A stretch of DNA of 64,000 nucleotides from Zobellella maritima (GCF_003075035.1 NZ_QCZE01000001.1:630187-694186), one strand, 5' to 3'. Shown: positions 1-9,405, counted from the stretch's first letter. Notes: generated by a model from the letters alone, not told the origin. Made by a program: numbers and translations.

Positions 1-423
1 TTTTCCGAGCCGGTGGCGCGGGAGGGGCATCCGCTACTGGCAGCCACCGACTGGTCCCAGATGCTGGACGCCCGCTGGGTACTGAACCTGACCACCGGCA
101 GCTCGGCCCAGCAACTGGTGAGCTGGCTCGACACCCAGGGGGGACGGTCACCGCGTATTGTCCGCTGCGACTCGCCCTTGCTGATGATAGAGCTGATTCG
201 CCGGACCGACCTGGTGGGCTTTGGCCCACGGGTCTTTTTTGAAGATCCGCTCGCCGGCTGCGGGTTGTCCTGCTTTAACGCACTGCCCCGGTTTCCGGCC
301 CATGCCCTTGGCATACTCAAGCTCAGGGGAGTGCCCCTCAACCTGGGCGCAGAGCGGCTTGCCGCCCTGTTCAAGCGTCATATCAACGAGCAGGTGCTGG
401 TGCCTCAGGGACTGACAAGCTGA
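1..423 (+). CDS. LysR-family transcriptional regulator, C-terminal part (cut by window edge)
   Basis: The reading frame is open from the first base and ends at the TGA at 421-423, so only about 140 C-terminal residues are visible. The segment starts with a REGHPLL-like motif typical of the LysR substrate-binding domain, followed by the second lobe with the pattern 'LIRRTDLVGFGPR' that lines the effector pocket. The helix-turn-helix DNA-binding half must lie upstream of the window. The GTG at 13 is internal to the domain and is not a credible start. It lies next to a putrescine catabolism/import block, so control of those genes is possible, but the effector cannot be read from this fragment. 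Confidence 0.75.
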   Translation, partial: FSEPVAREGHPLLAATDWSQMLDARWVLNLTTGSSAQQLVSWLDTQGGRSPRIVRCDSPLLMIELIRRTDLVGFGPRVFFEDPLAGCGLSCFNALPRFPAHALGILKLRGVPLNLGAERLAALFKRHINEQVLVPQGLTS

Positions 424-623
424 GCCGGTTCACGGGCGCGCGCAGCAGGCGCGGGCCAGGATATAAAACAAGCCAAATGCGGTAGTGCATGACGCCCGGT
501 CACAGCGGCAGGGTATCCTGGGGCCGAGCAGATTGCCGGCTGGCTGGGCGAGCGGTTGGCTGTTGCCGGATAAGCATCACCGGGGGGCTGTTACGCCTTC
601 ACCACCGCCTGCTCCGGTTGCCA

Positions 624-878
624 TCAGAACGGCAGTTCATCCTGGCGCGGCGCTGCCGCCGCTTCCTGTTCGAGCTGCTTCTTACGGGCGGCGGCGAGGA
701 TCCGCCGCCGGCGATCATGACACAGGCGGATGACTTCCCGTTGCTGCCGGGGCGTCATCTGCAACCAGTTGAAGCGCTCTTCCCGGTTGCGCAGGCAGCC
801 CTTGCAATAGCCCCTGTTATTGACCTGACATACACCGATGCAGGGGCTCTGCACGGTGAAAAACTCCAGCTGCTCCAT
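624..878 (-). CDS. DUF1289 family small cysteine-rich protein
   Basis: This is an 84-aa protein. The N-terminal half carries the DUF1289 signature of spaced cysteines (SPCIGVC, then YCKGC), followed by a basic helical tail rich in Arg and Glu (RRRRILAAARKKQLEQE). The four Cys suggest a small metal or Fe-S site, but no function is established for the family. An upstream in-frame ATG at 920 exists, but the ATG at 878 is preceded by GGAGGTG at ideal spacing and places the family motif near the N-terminus, so it was chosen. It lies 41 bp after puuB in the same direction and may be co-transcribed with it. Confidence 0.8.
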   Translation of the reverse strand: MEQLEFFTVQSPCIGVCQVNNRGYCKGCLRNREERFNWLQMTPRQQREVIRLCHDRRRRILAAARKKQLEQEAAAAPRQDELPF

Positions 879-919
879 CGGCACCTCCTGTTCCCATAAT
901 GGAGCATTTCTGACCTGCA

Positions 920-2197
920 TTACAACAGATCTCTTAACCGATACCAGGCCATGGCCAGCACCAGGGCCGGGGTGCGCAGCAGGCGTCCGCCGGGAAAGTC
1001 CCTGTGGGGGATGCGTCCGAACAGATCGAAACGCTCGGCACAGCCGGCCACGGCCTCGGCCATCAGGCTGCCGGCCATGCCGGTCAGCGCCAGGCCGTGG
1101 CCGGAAAAGCCCTGGGCATAGTAGATATTCCGTTCAAGCCGGCCGAAGTGGGGTGCCCGGTTGAGGGTGATGCCCACATAGCCTCCCCAGGTGTATTGCT
1201 GGCGTACGTCCGCCAGCTGGGGAAACACGGCGCGCAGGCGCCTGCCCATGGCGGCGGCCAGGTTGGGCGGATCCAGCCGGGAATAGCTGACCCTGCCCCC
1301 GAACAGCAAGCGATGGTCGGCGCTCAGGCGAAAGTAGTCCAGCACGAAGTTGAGATCTGCCACCGCCATGTGATTGGCGATAAGCGCCTCGGCGCGCTCG
1401 CGGCCAAGCGGCTCGGTGGCGGTGATATAGGTGCCGACCGGCATGAGCTTGCGCTCGATTTCCGGTGCCAGTCCCTGCAGGTAGGCATTGCCGCACAGCA
1501 GCAGCTGACGGCAGCGTACCCGGCCCTTTTCCGTGTGGGCCACCGGTGCGGCGCCCCGCTCGATCCGGGTCACCGGACTGTGCTCGAAGAAACGGGCCCC
1601 GGCCCGGGCCGCGGCCCGGACCAGCCCCAGGGTATAGTTGAGCGGGTGTACATGGCCGCTGTTGGGGTCATAGAGGCCGCCCAGGTAGGCATTGGAAGCC
1701 AACTGCCGGTTTAGCTGGTGCCGGTCCCACAGCTGCAGCCCCCGGTATCCGAAGTCGCGCTCCAGTTCGGTGGCCCAGGCCTCCAGCTCGTGCATATGGC
1801 GGGGTCTCACTGCCGCATGCAGGTGGCCGTCGGCCAGATCGCAGTCGATCCCGTGGTCGCGGATGCGCCGGCGCATCAGGGCCATGGCTTCGATGGAAAT
1901 ATCCCACAGGGCGCGGCTGGTCTCCATGCCCACCAGGCGGGTCAGCCTGGACTGTTCGCAGGCATAGCCGAAGATCATCTGGCCGCCGTTACGCCCGGAT
2001 GCCCCCCAGCCGACCCGGTTGGCGTCCAGCACCGCCACCGAGTAGCCTTTTTCCGCCAGCGTCAGCGCGGCGGCGGCCCCGGTGATGCCGGCCCCGACGA
2101 TGCAGACATCCACATCCAGGTTTTCCTCAAGGGCCGGGTAGCTCAGGGGCAGGTTGAGGGAGGCGGCATAATAGGAGTTGGCATGGGCGGCGTGCAT
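920..2197 (-). CDS. puuB: gamma-glutamylputrescine oxidase (FAD-dependent)
   Basis: 425 aa, almost exactly the length of E. coli PuuB. The N-terminal Rossmann motif reads VDVCIVGAGITGAAAALTLAE (GxGxxG), and a downstream GASGRNGGQ motif is typical of DAO-superfamily flavoenzymes. PuuB oxidises gamma-glutamylputrescine to gamma-glutamyl-aminobutyraldehyde and H2O2. The start at 2197 is preferred over the track start at 2233 because AAGGGA precedes it and it avoids overlap with puuA, whose stop lies 14 bp upstream. Adjacent puuA supplies the substrate. No puuC (aldehyde dehydrogenase) or puuE lies next to it in this window. Confidence 0.88.
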   Translation of the reverse strand: MHAAHANSYYAASLNLPLSYPALEENLDVDVCIVGAGITGAAAALTLAEKGYSVAVLDANRVGWGASGRNGGQMIFGYACEQSRLTRLVGMETSRALWDISIEAMALMRRRIRDHGIDCDLADGHLHAAVRPRHMHELEAWATELERDFGYRGLQLWDRHQLNRQLASNAYLGGLYDPNSGHVHPLNYTLGLVRAAARAGARFFEHSPVTRIERGAAPVAHTEKGRVRCRQLLLCGNAYLQGLAPEIERKLMPVGTYITATEPLGRERAEALIANHMAVADLNFVLDYFRLSADHRLLFGGRVSYSRLDPPNLAAAMGRRLRAVFPQLADVRQQYTWGGYVGITLNRAPHFGRLERNIYYAQGFSGHGLALTGMAGSLMAEAVAGCAERFDLFGRIPHRDFPGGRLLRTPALVLAMAWYRLRDLL

Positions 2198-2211
2198 GGG
2201 ATCCCTTGTGT

Positions 2212-3564
2212 TCAGACCAGATGTTGATACCACTGGTATTCCAGCGGGGTGACATGCTGATCGAACTCGGCCAGTTCATGGCGCTTGTTGATCAGATAGG
2301 CACGATGAAATTCCTTGCCCAGATACTGAGACAGCCGGTGGGACTGGGCGAACCTGTCCAGGGCGTCCTGCCAGCGATAGGGCAACAGCGCCAGGTCCAG
2401 CTTGTTGGCATCGTCCTGTATGGGCGAGGGGGGCCTCAGTTGTTCGCTGATGCCGTGGTCGATGGCGGCCAGGATGGCGGCGGTCACCAGGTAGGGATTG
2501 GCGTCTGCGCCCGCCACCCTGTGCTCCAGCCGGGTACTGTTTTTGTCACCGGAAGGAATGCGCAGGGCCACGGTTCGGTTATCAAAGCCCCAGCTGGCGT
2601 GCAGCGGCACATACATATGGGGCTGCAGGCGGCGATAGGAATTGGCATTGGGGGCAAACAGTGCCATGGATTCGGGCAGCATGCTGCAGGCGCCGGCGAT
2701 GGCCTGGCGCAGCAGATCATGGTTGTCGGCGAACACGTTATTGCCATCCTTGTCGAGCAGACTGACATGGATATGCATGCCCGAGCCGGCCTGGCCATTG
2801 TAGGGCTTGGCCATGAAGGTGGCGTACATGCCCTCCTTGATGGCAATGGCCTTGATGGCGCGCTTGAGCAGTATGGCCTGATCGCAGGCATCGACGGCGT
2901 TGTTCTGGTGGGTCAGGTTGATTTCAAACTGACCCGGGGCATATTCAGCCACCGCATTGTCGGCGGGGATGCGCTGCACGGCACAGACTTCGGCGACCCG
3001 GACCAGGAAGTCCTCCCAGCTGTCCAGATCGTCGAGGGAATAGACCTGGGTGTCGTGCATGCGCTCATCCGTGCCCGGCAGGATCGGGGGCTGGGGCAGG
3101 CCATCGGCCCCTTCCTTCTGATCTACCAGGTAGAACTCCAGCTCAACCGCCACGCAGGGGAACAGCCCCTTGTCTTCCAGGCGTTTCAGCACCTTCTGCA
3201 GCACATGGCGCGGATCGGCAAAGAACGGGGTGCCGTCAAGCTCTTCCATGGTCATCAACACCTGGCCCGAGGGGGTCCTGTGCCAGGGAACGGGCGCCAG
3301 GGTATGGGGCAGCAGCCGGCAGGTACGATCGGTGTCGCCTTGGGCCAGGCCCAGCCCGGTTTCCTCGACGGTCTGGCCGGTAATGTCGAGGGCGAACACG
3401 GAGGCGGGCAGGCTGATGCCGTCCCGCAGGGCTTTTTCCAGGGCGCTGACTTGGATACGTTTGCCCCTGAGTACCCCGTTGATATCACAGAGCATCAGGT
3501 CGACGGATTGAAAGTCGGCCCAGGGAGGCCGGTTCTGGATTTGATCGCTGGCTGGCTTGTCCAT
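2212..3564 (-). CDS. puuA: gamma-glutamylputrescine synthetase
   Basis: 450 aa, glutamine-synthetase fold. Visible GS motifs are the ATP/glutamate site GSGMHIHVSL (around residues 240-250), NRTVALRIP, and the C-terminal ADANPYL block. The short N-terminal beta-grasp domain (LMLCDINGVLRGKRI) is that of the PuuA subgroup rather than true GlnA, which is about 470 aa with an adenylylation Tyr loop. The enzyme ATP-dependently ligates glutamate to putrescine, the first step of the Puu route. It is transcribed leftward with puuB, divergently from a second GS-like gene. The 210-bp divergent region (3565-3774) is AT-rich and is the likely promoter/operator region; no certain PuuR site was identified. 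Confidence 0.88.
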   Translation of the reverse strand: MDKPASDQIQNRPPWADFQSVDLMLCDINGVLRGKRIQVSALEKALRDGISLPASVFALDITGQTVEETGLGLAQGDTDRTCRLLPHTLAPVPWHRTPSGQVLMTMEELDGTPFFADPRHVLQKVLKRLEDKGLFPCVAVELEFYLVDQKEGADGLPQPPILPGTDERMHDTQVYSLDDLDSWEDFLVRVAEVCAVQRIPADNAVAEYAPGQFEINLTHQNNAVDACDQAILLKRAIKAIAIKEGMYATFMAKPYNGQAGSGMHIHVSLLDKDGNNVFADNHDLLRQAIAGACSMLPESMALFAPNANSYRRLQPHMYVPLHASWGFDNRTVALRIPSGDKNSTRLEHRVAGADANPYLVTAAILAAIDHGISEQLRPPSPIQDDANKLDLALLPYRWQDALDRFAQSHRLSQYLGKEFHRAYLINKRHELAEFDQHVTPLEYQWYQHLV

Positions 3565-3774
3565 GATGTGTCCTTAAGAAAACGCCCATCCCCAATAAAG
3601 CTAAGCCTTGCCGTTGAACTTTAATATACCAATGTCGATTAATTATGATCCGGATCCCATTGGCTCGTACGGCGCCTGTCATTTAGCTTGAATTTCGTAC
3701 AAGTTATTGATTCGTATATTCTAACCAGTATGAACTATGCTAGCCCTAGCGGATAACTCAGTTGAGTGTGCATC

Positions 3775-5133
3775 ATGAGTGTTCAAGATCCTGATAAGCA
3801 AGACATGGAAAAATTACGGTTATGGATGCGCCAGCATGCCATCACCGAGGTGGAATGCCTGCTGCCGGATTTCACCGGCAATGCCCGGGGTAAGATCCTG
3901 CCCGCCGACAAGTTCCTCAAGGAGAGGGGGATGCGCTTGCCGGACAATATTTTTCTGCAGACGGTCAATGGTGACTGGCCGGATGATACCAGTATCGACT
4001 GGACCGAGCAGGACATGGAGCTGAAGGCGGATATCAGGACCCCCCGGCTGGTGCCCTGGGCGACGGAGCCGACCGCCCAGGTGATCCATGACTGTTTCGA
4101 TGCCGAGGGCGAACCGGTGGAAATGGCACCGCGCAGCGTGCTGCGCCGGGTGCTGAAGCTCTATGAACAAAAAGGCTGGCAACCGGTCGTGGCGCCGGAG
4201 CTGGAGTTCTTCCTGGTCAAGAAAAACGAGGACTGGGATTACCCCCTGGAACCGCCCATCGGCCGCAACGGTCGACCGGAAACGGCGCGCCAGTCATACA
4301 GCATCGATGCGGTCAATGAATTCGATCCCATCTTCGAAGACATGTATGACTACTGCGAGGCCCAGGAGCTGGAGGTGGACTCCCTGATCCACGAGACGGG
4401 GGCAGCCCAGATGGAGGTCAACTTCATCCATGGTGATGCCCTGGACCTGGCCGATCAGGTATTCCTGTTCAAGCGCACCATGCGCGAGGCGGCGATGCGC
4501 CATCATGTCTATGCCACCTTTATGGCCAAGCCGATGAAAAACGAGCCCGGCAGCGCCATGCATATTCATCAGAGCCTGGTCGACAAGGACGGCAACAACC
4601 TATTCGCCAACCCGGACGGCAGCCACAGCGAGTTGTTCCTGAATTATATCGGCGGCCTGCAGCGCTATGTACCCGCCGTCGTGGCCCTGTTTGCCCCCAA
4701 TGTGAACTCCTACCGGCGGCTGGCCTTCGGTGACTCGGCGCCGCGCAACATGTCGTGGGGGGAAGACAACCGCACCGTCGGCCTGCGGGTGCCCCGTTCG
4801 GGCGGTAGTGACAGGCGCATCGAAAACCGCTATGCGGGCGCCGATGCCAACCCCTATCTGGCCCTGGCGGCCAGCCTGGCCTGTGGCTATCTGGGTATGA
4901 CCCAGGGTATCGAGGCCACGGCGCCGGTACAGGGCAGTGCCTATAATATGCCCTTCGGCCTGCCTCGCAGCCTGGAGGAGGCGCTGCTGGCACTGGAGCA
5001 GAATCATGAACTGCGGGACGTGCTGGGCCAGCGTTTTGTCGATGCCTTTATCGCGGTCAAACGCAAGGAATATGAGGCCTTCTTTACCGTGATCAGCGCC
5101 TGGGAGCGGGAGTTTTTGCTGCTCAATGTGTGA
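3775..5133 (+). CDS. second glutamine-synthetase-like gamma-glutamylpolyamine ligase
   Basis: 452 aa counted from the ATG at 3775; a GTG at 3766 is an alternative start, and neither has a strong ribosome site. It contains GS signatures: ETGAAQMEVNF (metal-ligand strand), PGSAMHIHQSL, NRTVGLRVPRSGG, and AGADANPYL. It is clearly paralogous to puuA next door but divergent, with a longer insertion around residues 165-180 and Ala replacing the second Gly of GSGMH. It is the first gene of a rightward set followed by potFGHI. This context suggests ligation of glutamate to an imported polyamine or related monoamine. Whether it prefers putrescine, spermidine or another amine is not visible. Confidence 0.8.
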   Translation: MSVQDPDKQDMEKLRLWMRQHAITEVECLLPDFTGNARGKILPADKFLKERGMRLPDNIFLQTVNGDWPDDTSIDWTEQDMELKADIRTPRLVPWATEPTAQVIHDCFDAEGEPVEMAPRSVLRRVLKLYEQKGWQPVVAPELEFFLVKKNEDWDYPLEPPIGRNGRPETARQSYSIDAVNEFDPIFEDMYDYCEAQELEVDSLIHETGAAQMEVNFIHGDALDLADQVFLFKRTMREAAMRHHVYATFMAKPMKNEPGSAMHIHQSLVDKDGNNLFANPDGSHSELFLNYIGGLQRYVPAVVALFAPNVNSYRRLAFGDSAPRNMSWGEDNRTVGLRVPRSGGSDRRIENRYAGADANPYLALAASLACGYLGMTQGIEATAPVQGSAYNMPFGLPRSLEEALLALEQNHELRDVLGQRFVDAFIAVKRKEYEAFFTVISAWEREFLLLNV

Positions 5134-5160
5134 GCGGCCGGGCACGAAATAATTTGCGGA

Positions 5161-5182
5161 GACCCGATTCCCGAATCGGGTC
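5161..5182 (+). repeat. perfect 10-bp-stem hairpin between the GS-like gene and potF
   Basis: GACCCGATTC at 5161-5170 and GAATCGGGTC at 5173-5182 are exact inverted repeats with a 2-base loop. No T-run follows, so it is not a classical intrinsic terminator. Lying 28 bp after the ligase stop and 62 bp before potF, it could be an operator, an RNA-stability or partial termination element, or a processing site that lets potF be expressed at a different level. Confidence 0.6.
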
Positions 5183-5244
5183 GGTATGAGTATGATGTGC
5201 CGCCCTTAAATCAGATGTCATTACCTACAAGGATGGAGATGCCC

Positions 5245-6354
5245 ATGGCAAGTTTGAACAATGGTTTTCGCCTCGCACTGCTGGCTGCCGGGCTGGTGCT
5301 GGGCAGCGGTGTACAGGCCCAGGAAGCACCCCAGGTGAATTTCTACAACTGGTCGGACTATATCGCCGAGGATACCCTGGCGAATTTTACCGCCGAGACC
5401 GGTATTGCCGTGACCTATGATGTATTTGATTCCAACGAGGTGCTGGAGGCCAAGCTGCTGGCCGGTAATACCGGCTTTGATCTGGTGGTGCCGACCGGCG
5501 ACTTTATGGGACGTCAAATTATGGCTGGGGCCTTTATGGCATTGGACAAGTCCAAGCTGAGCAATTATGGCAACCTGGATCCCAAGATCATGGCCCTGCT
5601 GGCCGACAAGGATCCCGGTAACCAGTATGGCGTGCCGTACCTGTGGGGCACCACCGGCATCGGCTATAACGTGGACAAGGTCAAGGCCGCCCTGGGCGAG
5701 GATGCCCCGGTCAATTCCTGGGATCTGGTGCTGAAGCCGGAAAACCTGGCCAAGCTCAGCCAGTGCGGCGTGGCGTTTCTGGACGCCCCGACCGAAATTT
5801 TTTCCACCGTACTCAACTATCTGGGCAAGGATCCCAACAGCACCACGCCCGCCGATTACTCGGGAGAGGCCACCGAGCTGATGATGAGCCTGCGCCCGCA
5901 TATCACCTATTTCCACTCTTCCAAATATATCAATGACCTGGCCAACGGGGATATATGCGTGGCGGTCGGCTGGTCGGGCGATATCCTGCAGGCCAGAGAC
6001 AGGGCCGATGAAGCGGAACAGGGCGTCAAGGTCGCCTATTCGATCCCCAAGGAAGGCGCACTGATGTGGTTCGATATGCTGGCCATCCCCAGGGATGCCC
6101 GGCACCCGGATAATGCCCATCAGTTGATCAACTACCTGTTGAAGCCGGAAGTGATCGGCGCGGTCAGCAACTATGTCGCCTATGCCAACCCCAACTTGCT
6201 TGCCCGGGAGTTTGTGGAGGAAAGCATACTGAACGACACCGGCATATATCCCACCGCCGAGGCTGCTGATCGCCTGTTTACCGCCAAGCTGTTGCCGCAG
6301 CGCGTAAACCGGGTGATCACCCGCGCCTGGACCCGGGTAAAAACCGGACGTTAA
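5245..6354 (+). CDS. potF: periplasmic putrescine-binding protein of ABC importer
   Basis: 369 aa, close to the 370 aa of E. coli PotF. The N-terminus (MASLNNGFRLALLAAGLV...VQAQ) is a Sec signal peptide with probable cleavage after VQAQ. The mature protein begins with the family motif VNFYNWSDYIAED and continues with SNEVLEAKLLAGNTGFDLVVP, GVPYLWGTTGIGYN and CVAVGWSGD, typical of PotD/PotF solute-binding proteins. The start at 5245 is preferred over 5197 because GGAGAT precedes it by 4 bases. It delivers polyamine to PotGHI encoded immediately downstream. PotF-type is inferred from the company of PotG and PotI rather than from single binding residues. Confidence 0.9.
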   Translation: MASLNNGFRLALLAAGLVLGSGVQAQEAPQVNFYNWSDYIAEDTLANFTAETGIAVTYDVFDSNEVLEAKLLAGNTGFDLVVPTGDFMGRQIMAGAFMALDKSKLSNYGNLDPKIMALLADKDPGNQYGVPYLWGTTGIGYNVDKVKAALGEDAPVNSWDLVLKPENLAKLSQCGVAFLDAPTEIFSTVLNYLGKDPNSTTPADYSGEATELMMSLRPHITYFHSSKYINDLANGDICVAVGWSGDILQARDRADEAEQGVKVAYSIPKEGALMWFDMLAIPRDARHPDNAHQLINYLLKPEVIGAVSNYVAYANPNLLAREFVEESILNDTGIYPTAEAADRLFTAKLLPQRVNRVITRAWTRVKTGR

Positions 6355-6409
6355 ACAGCCTGGGTGTCGGGACTTACCGGCACCTTCTTACAAGAGGGAG
6401 TAGGCACAG

Positions 6410-7546
6410 TTGCCTGATAATACCCATCATCAAGACTCGTTTGCCGACAAGGCAACACCCGAGGCCTTCCTGGAAATAAGGGGCCTCAGCAAACTGTTCG
6501 ATGGCTATGCGGCTGTGGATGATGTCAGCCTGACCATCCGCCGTGGCGAAATCTTTGCCCTGCTCGGCGCTTCGGGCTGCGGCAAGTCGACCCTGCTGCG
6601 CCTGCTGGCGGGGTTTGAACGGCCCGAGCAGGGCCAGATCCTGCTGGATGGACAGGATATCGCCGCCGTGGCCCCTTATGACAGGCCCATCAATATGATG
6701 TTCCAGTCTTATGCGCTGTTTCCCCATATGACGGTTGAGTCCAATATCGCCTTCGGCCTGAAGCAGGAAGGCCTGCCCAAGGCCGAGATCGCCGAGCGGG
6801 TGGCAGAGATGCTCCGGCTGGTGCAGATGAGCGATTATGCCAGACGCAAGCCTCACCAGTTATCCGGCGGCCAGCGGCAACGGGTGGCGCTGGCCCGCAG
6901 CCTGGCGAAGAAGCCCAAGCTGCTGCTGCTGGATGAGCCAATGGGTGCCCTGGACAAGAAACTCAGGGAAGAAATGCAGCTCGAGCTGGTAAATATCATA
7001 GAGCAGGTGGGGGTAACCTGCGTGATGGTAACCCATGATCAGGAAGAGGCGATGACCATGGCCGGGCGCATTGCCATCATGAACCGGGGCCGGCTGATCC
7101 AGGTCGGCAAGCCGCTGGATATCTATGAATACCCCAGTTGCCGCTACAGCGCCGAGTTTATCGGTTCGGTCAACCTGTTTGATGGCGTGGTGGCGCGGGA
7201 TGAGCCGGATACCTGCCTGGTGTCCTGTCCCGAACTCGAGCACCCGGTCCTGGTCAACCATGGCCAGTCGGTGGCCGAAGGGCAGGCGGTGACGGTAGCG
7301 ATACGGCCAGAAAAGCTGCAGCTCTGTGACCAGGCCCCGTCCCGGGATGACAACTGGCTGAGCGGAGAGGTGGAAGACATCGCCTATCTCGGCAGCCTGT
7401 CGGTCTATCATATCCGGCTGGCCTCGGGGAAACGCATCATGGCGACCCTGCCCAACCGTCACCGCTCGCACAAGGGCAACCCGACCTGGGGGGAGCGGGT
7501 TCATTTGCGTTGGGAGGCGGACAGTTGTGCCGTCCTTCAGGATTAG
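6410..7546 (+). CDS. potG: putrescine ABC importer ATP-binding subunit
   Basis: 378 aa versus 377 in E. coli PotG. ABC ATPase motifs are Walker [10 protein letters not shown] (about residues 58-66), Q-loop [12 protein letters not shown], signature [15 protein letters not shown], Walker B LLLLDEP and H-loop [13 protein letters not shown]-terminal TOBE domain follows ([12 protein letters not shown]). Translation probably begins at TTG 6410, preceded by AGAGGGAG. It powers the PotHI channel. It lies 55 bp after potF and 12 bp before potH, consistent with one operon. Confidence 0.92.
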   Translation: MPDNTHHQDSFADKATPEAFLEIRGLSKLFDGYAAVDDVSLTIRRGEIFALLGASGCGKSTLLRLLAGFERPEQGQILLDGQDIAAVAPYDRPINMMFQSYALFPHMTVESNIAFGLKQEGLPKAEIAERVAEMLRLVQMSDYARRKPHQLSGGQRQRVALARSLAKKPKLLLLDEPMGALDKKLREEMQLELVNIIEQVGVTCVMVTHDQEEAMTMAGRIAIMNRGRLIQVGKPLDIYEYPSCRYSAEFIGSVNLFDGVVARDEPDTCLVSCPELEHPVLVNHGQSVAEGQAVTVAIRPEKLQLCDQAPSRDDNWLSGEVEDIAYLGSLSVYHIRLASGKRIMATLPNRHRSHKGNPTWGERVHLRWEADSCAVLQD

Positions 7547-7558
7547 GGAGTTTTGACC

Positions 7559-8452
7559 ATGTCTCTCTTGCCCCGGTTCCGTGGCCGCCAGCTGGTGATT
7601 GCGCTGCCCTATGCCTGGCTGCTGCTGTTTTTTCTGATCCCGTTCCTGATTGTGCTCAAGATCAGCCTGTCTGAGTCGGTGCTGGCGATCCCACCCTACA
7701 GCCAGATGCTCAGCTTTGCCGACAACCAGCTGCAGCTGTTGCTGAACTTCAACAACTACCTGTTTTTACTGAGTGACAGCCTCTATATCCAGTCTTATCT
7801 GCAGTCCCTGCAGGTGGCCGGCGTCTCGACCCTGCTGTGCCTGCTGATCGGCTATCCGCTGGCATGGGCGATAGTGCATTCCCGGCCGTCGACCCGCAAC
7901 ATGCTGTTGATGCTGGTGATCCTGCCGTCCTGGACCTCGTTTTTGATCCGGGTATATGCCTGGATGGGCATCCTGGGTAATAACGGTTTTCTCAACAACC
8001 TGTTGCTGTTCCTCGGGCTGATCGACAGCCCCCTGCAGATCCTCAATACCAATACCGCCGTCTATATCGGCATCGTCTATGCGTATCTGCCCTTTATGGT
8101 CTTGCCCCTGTATACCGCCCTGATGCGGCTGGATTACTCCCTGGTGGAAGCCGCCGCCGACCTGGGCGCCAGGCCCTGGAAAACCCTGCTGACGGTAATC
8201 ATTCCCCTGACCCGCGGGGGTATGATCGCCGGTGCCATGCTGGTGTTTATTCCGGCGGTGGGGGAGTTTGTTATCCCGGAACTGCTGGGCGGCCCGGATA
8301 CCCTGCTGATCGGCCGGGTGCTGTGGCAGGAATTTTTCAACAACCGGGACTGGCCGGTGGCGGCGGCGGTCGCCAGCATCATGTTGCTGCTGCTGATGGT
8401 GCCCATCATGTGGTTCCATCATAGCCAACGCAAAGAGCTGGAGGGCCAGTGA
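7559..8452 (+). CDS. potH: putrescine ABC importer permease
   Basis: 297 aa integral membrane protein with six predicted helices, including an N-terminal LVIALPYAWLLLFFLIPFLIVLKISL segment. The cytoplasmic EAA loop reads EAAADLGARPWKTLLTVIIPL, the contact site for PotG. The ATG at 7559 has AGGGAG 8 bases upstream and is preferred over the TTG at 7553. The C-terminus ends MWFHHSQRKELEGQ. Its TGA overlaps the ATG of a 27-codon micro-ORF that leads into potI. Confidence 0.92.
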   Translation: MSLLPRFRGRQLVIALPYAWLLLFFLIPFLIVLKISLSESVLAIPPYSQMLSFADNQLQLLLNFNNYLFLLSDSLYIQSYLQSLQVAGVSTLLCLLIGYPLAWAIVHSRPSTRNMLLMLVILPSWTSFLIRVYAWMGILGNNGFLNNLLLFLGLIDSPLQILNTNTAVYIGIVYAYLPFMVLPLYTALMRLDYSLVEAAADLGARPWKTLLTVIIPLTRGGMIAGAMLVFIPAVGEFVIPELLGGPDTLLIGRVLWQEFFNNRDWPVAAAVASIMLLLLMVPIMWFHHSQRKELEGQ

Positions 8453-8535
8453 TGCCTCAACTACGCGGAGACATCACGATGTGGTTCCACGCCATGTCAT
8501 ACCGGCAACGTAAAGAGTGGGAGGACAGGCCATGA
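8452..8535 (+). CDS. 27-codon micro-ORF bridging potH and potI, resembling the PotH C-terminus
   Basis: An ATG overlapping the potH stop (ATGA at 8451-8453) opens a frame of 27 codons that ends in a TGA overlapping the potI start (ATGA at 8532-8535). The peptide begins MPQLRGDIT, and its second half MWFHAMSYRQRKEWEDRP is visibly similar to the end of PotH (MWFHHSQRKELEGQ). The DNA of the two segments (8408-8452 and 8479-8535) also aligns with small insertions, so the element looks like a partial tandem duplication of the potH tail. It may serve only to couple translation from potH to potI. Expression as a stable peptide is unproven. Confidence 0.45.
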   Translation: MPQLRGDITMWFHAMSYRQRKEWEDRP

Positions 8536-9377
8536 ACCAGATACCCGCCAGCCGTTCCTGGCTGCGCCGGCTGATCCTGCTGCTGGGCTTCGGATTTCTG
8601 TACCTGCCGATGCTGCTGTTGATTATCTACTCCTTCAACAGCTCCCGGCTGGTAACCGTCTGGGCCGGCTGGTCGACCCGCTGGTACGGGGAACTGTTTG
8701 AGGATCCGATGATCATCCAGGCGGTCCTGCTCAGCCTGACCATCGCCTTCTTTGCTGCCACGACCGCCGTGGTACTGGGTACCCTGGCCGGTTTTGTGCT
8801 GACCCGAATGGGCCGTTTCAGGGGGGAACACGGCTTTGCATTCATGATCACGGCGCCCCTGGTGATGCCGGAAGTGATCACCGGCCTGTCCCTGTTGTTG
8901 CTGTTTGTGGCCATGGGAGACTGGCTGGGCTGGCCAACCCAACGGGGCAGCACCACCATCTGGATTGCCCATGTGACCTTCTGCTCGGCCTATGTGGCTG
9001 TGGTGGTCAGCTCCCGGCTGAGGGAGCTGGACAGTGCGGTGGAAGAGGCGGCCATGGATCTGGGGGCCCGACCCCTGAAGATCTTTCTGGTCATTACCCT
9101 GCCGATTATCGCCCCGGCCATCGTCGCCGGCTGGCTGCTGGCCTTTACTTTGTCGCTGGACGATCTGGTGATAGCCAGCTTTGTGTCCGGGCCCAACGCC
9201 AGCACCCTGCCGATGGTGGTTTTTTCCAGCGTGCGCCTGGGGGTGAGTCCCAAGATCAACGCCCTGGCCACCATCATTATCCTGATTGTGTCCCTGGTAA
9301 CCTTGATTGGCTGGTGGTTGATGGTGAGGGCGGAAAAGCGTCGCCGGCAGGAGGCGGCGCTGGCCCGCAGTGATTAG
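8532..9377 (+). CDS. potI: putrescine ABC importer permease
   Basis: 281 aa, the exact length of E. coli PotI. It shows six membrane segments and the EAA loop EEAAMDLGARPLKIFLVITLP. GGGAGG lies 7 bases before ATG 8532; the GTG at 8517 was rejected for that reason. It pairs with PotH to form the translocation pore. It is the last gene of the transport set; a weak hairpin follows at 9406-9425. Confidence 0.92.
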   Translation: MNQIPASRSWLRRLILLLGFGFLYLPMLLLIIYSFNSSRLVTVWAGWSTRWYGELFEDPMIIQAVLLSLTIAFFAATTAVVLGTLAGFVLTRMGRFRGEHGFAFMITAPLVMPEVITGLSLLLLFVAMGDWLGWPTQRGSTTIWIAHVTFCSAYVAVVVSSRLRELDSAVEEAAMDLGARPLKIFLVITLPIIAPAIVAGWLLAFTLSLDDLVIASFVSGPNASTLPMVVFSSVRLGVSPKINALATIIILIVSLVTLIGWWLMVRAEKRRRQEAALARSD

Positions 9378-9405
9378 GGGATGCTTCCCATAAAGCTGTT
9401 CAATT

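Noticed and set aside
2206..3624. 472-aa frame antisense to puuA
   Set aside because: Shadow of the high-GC puuA coding sequence; low-complexity Gly/Gln/His-rich translation and no domain. The puuA frame has all GS motifs.
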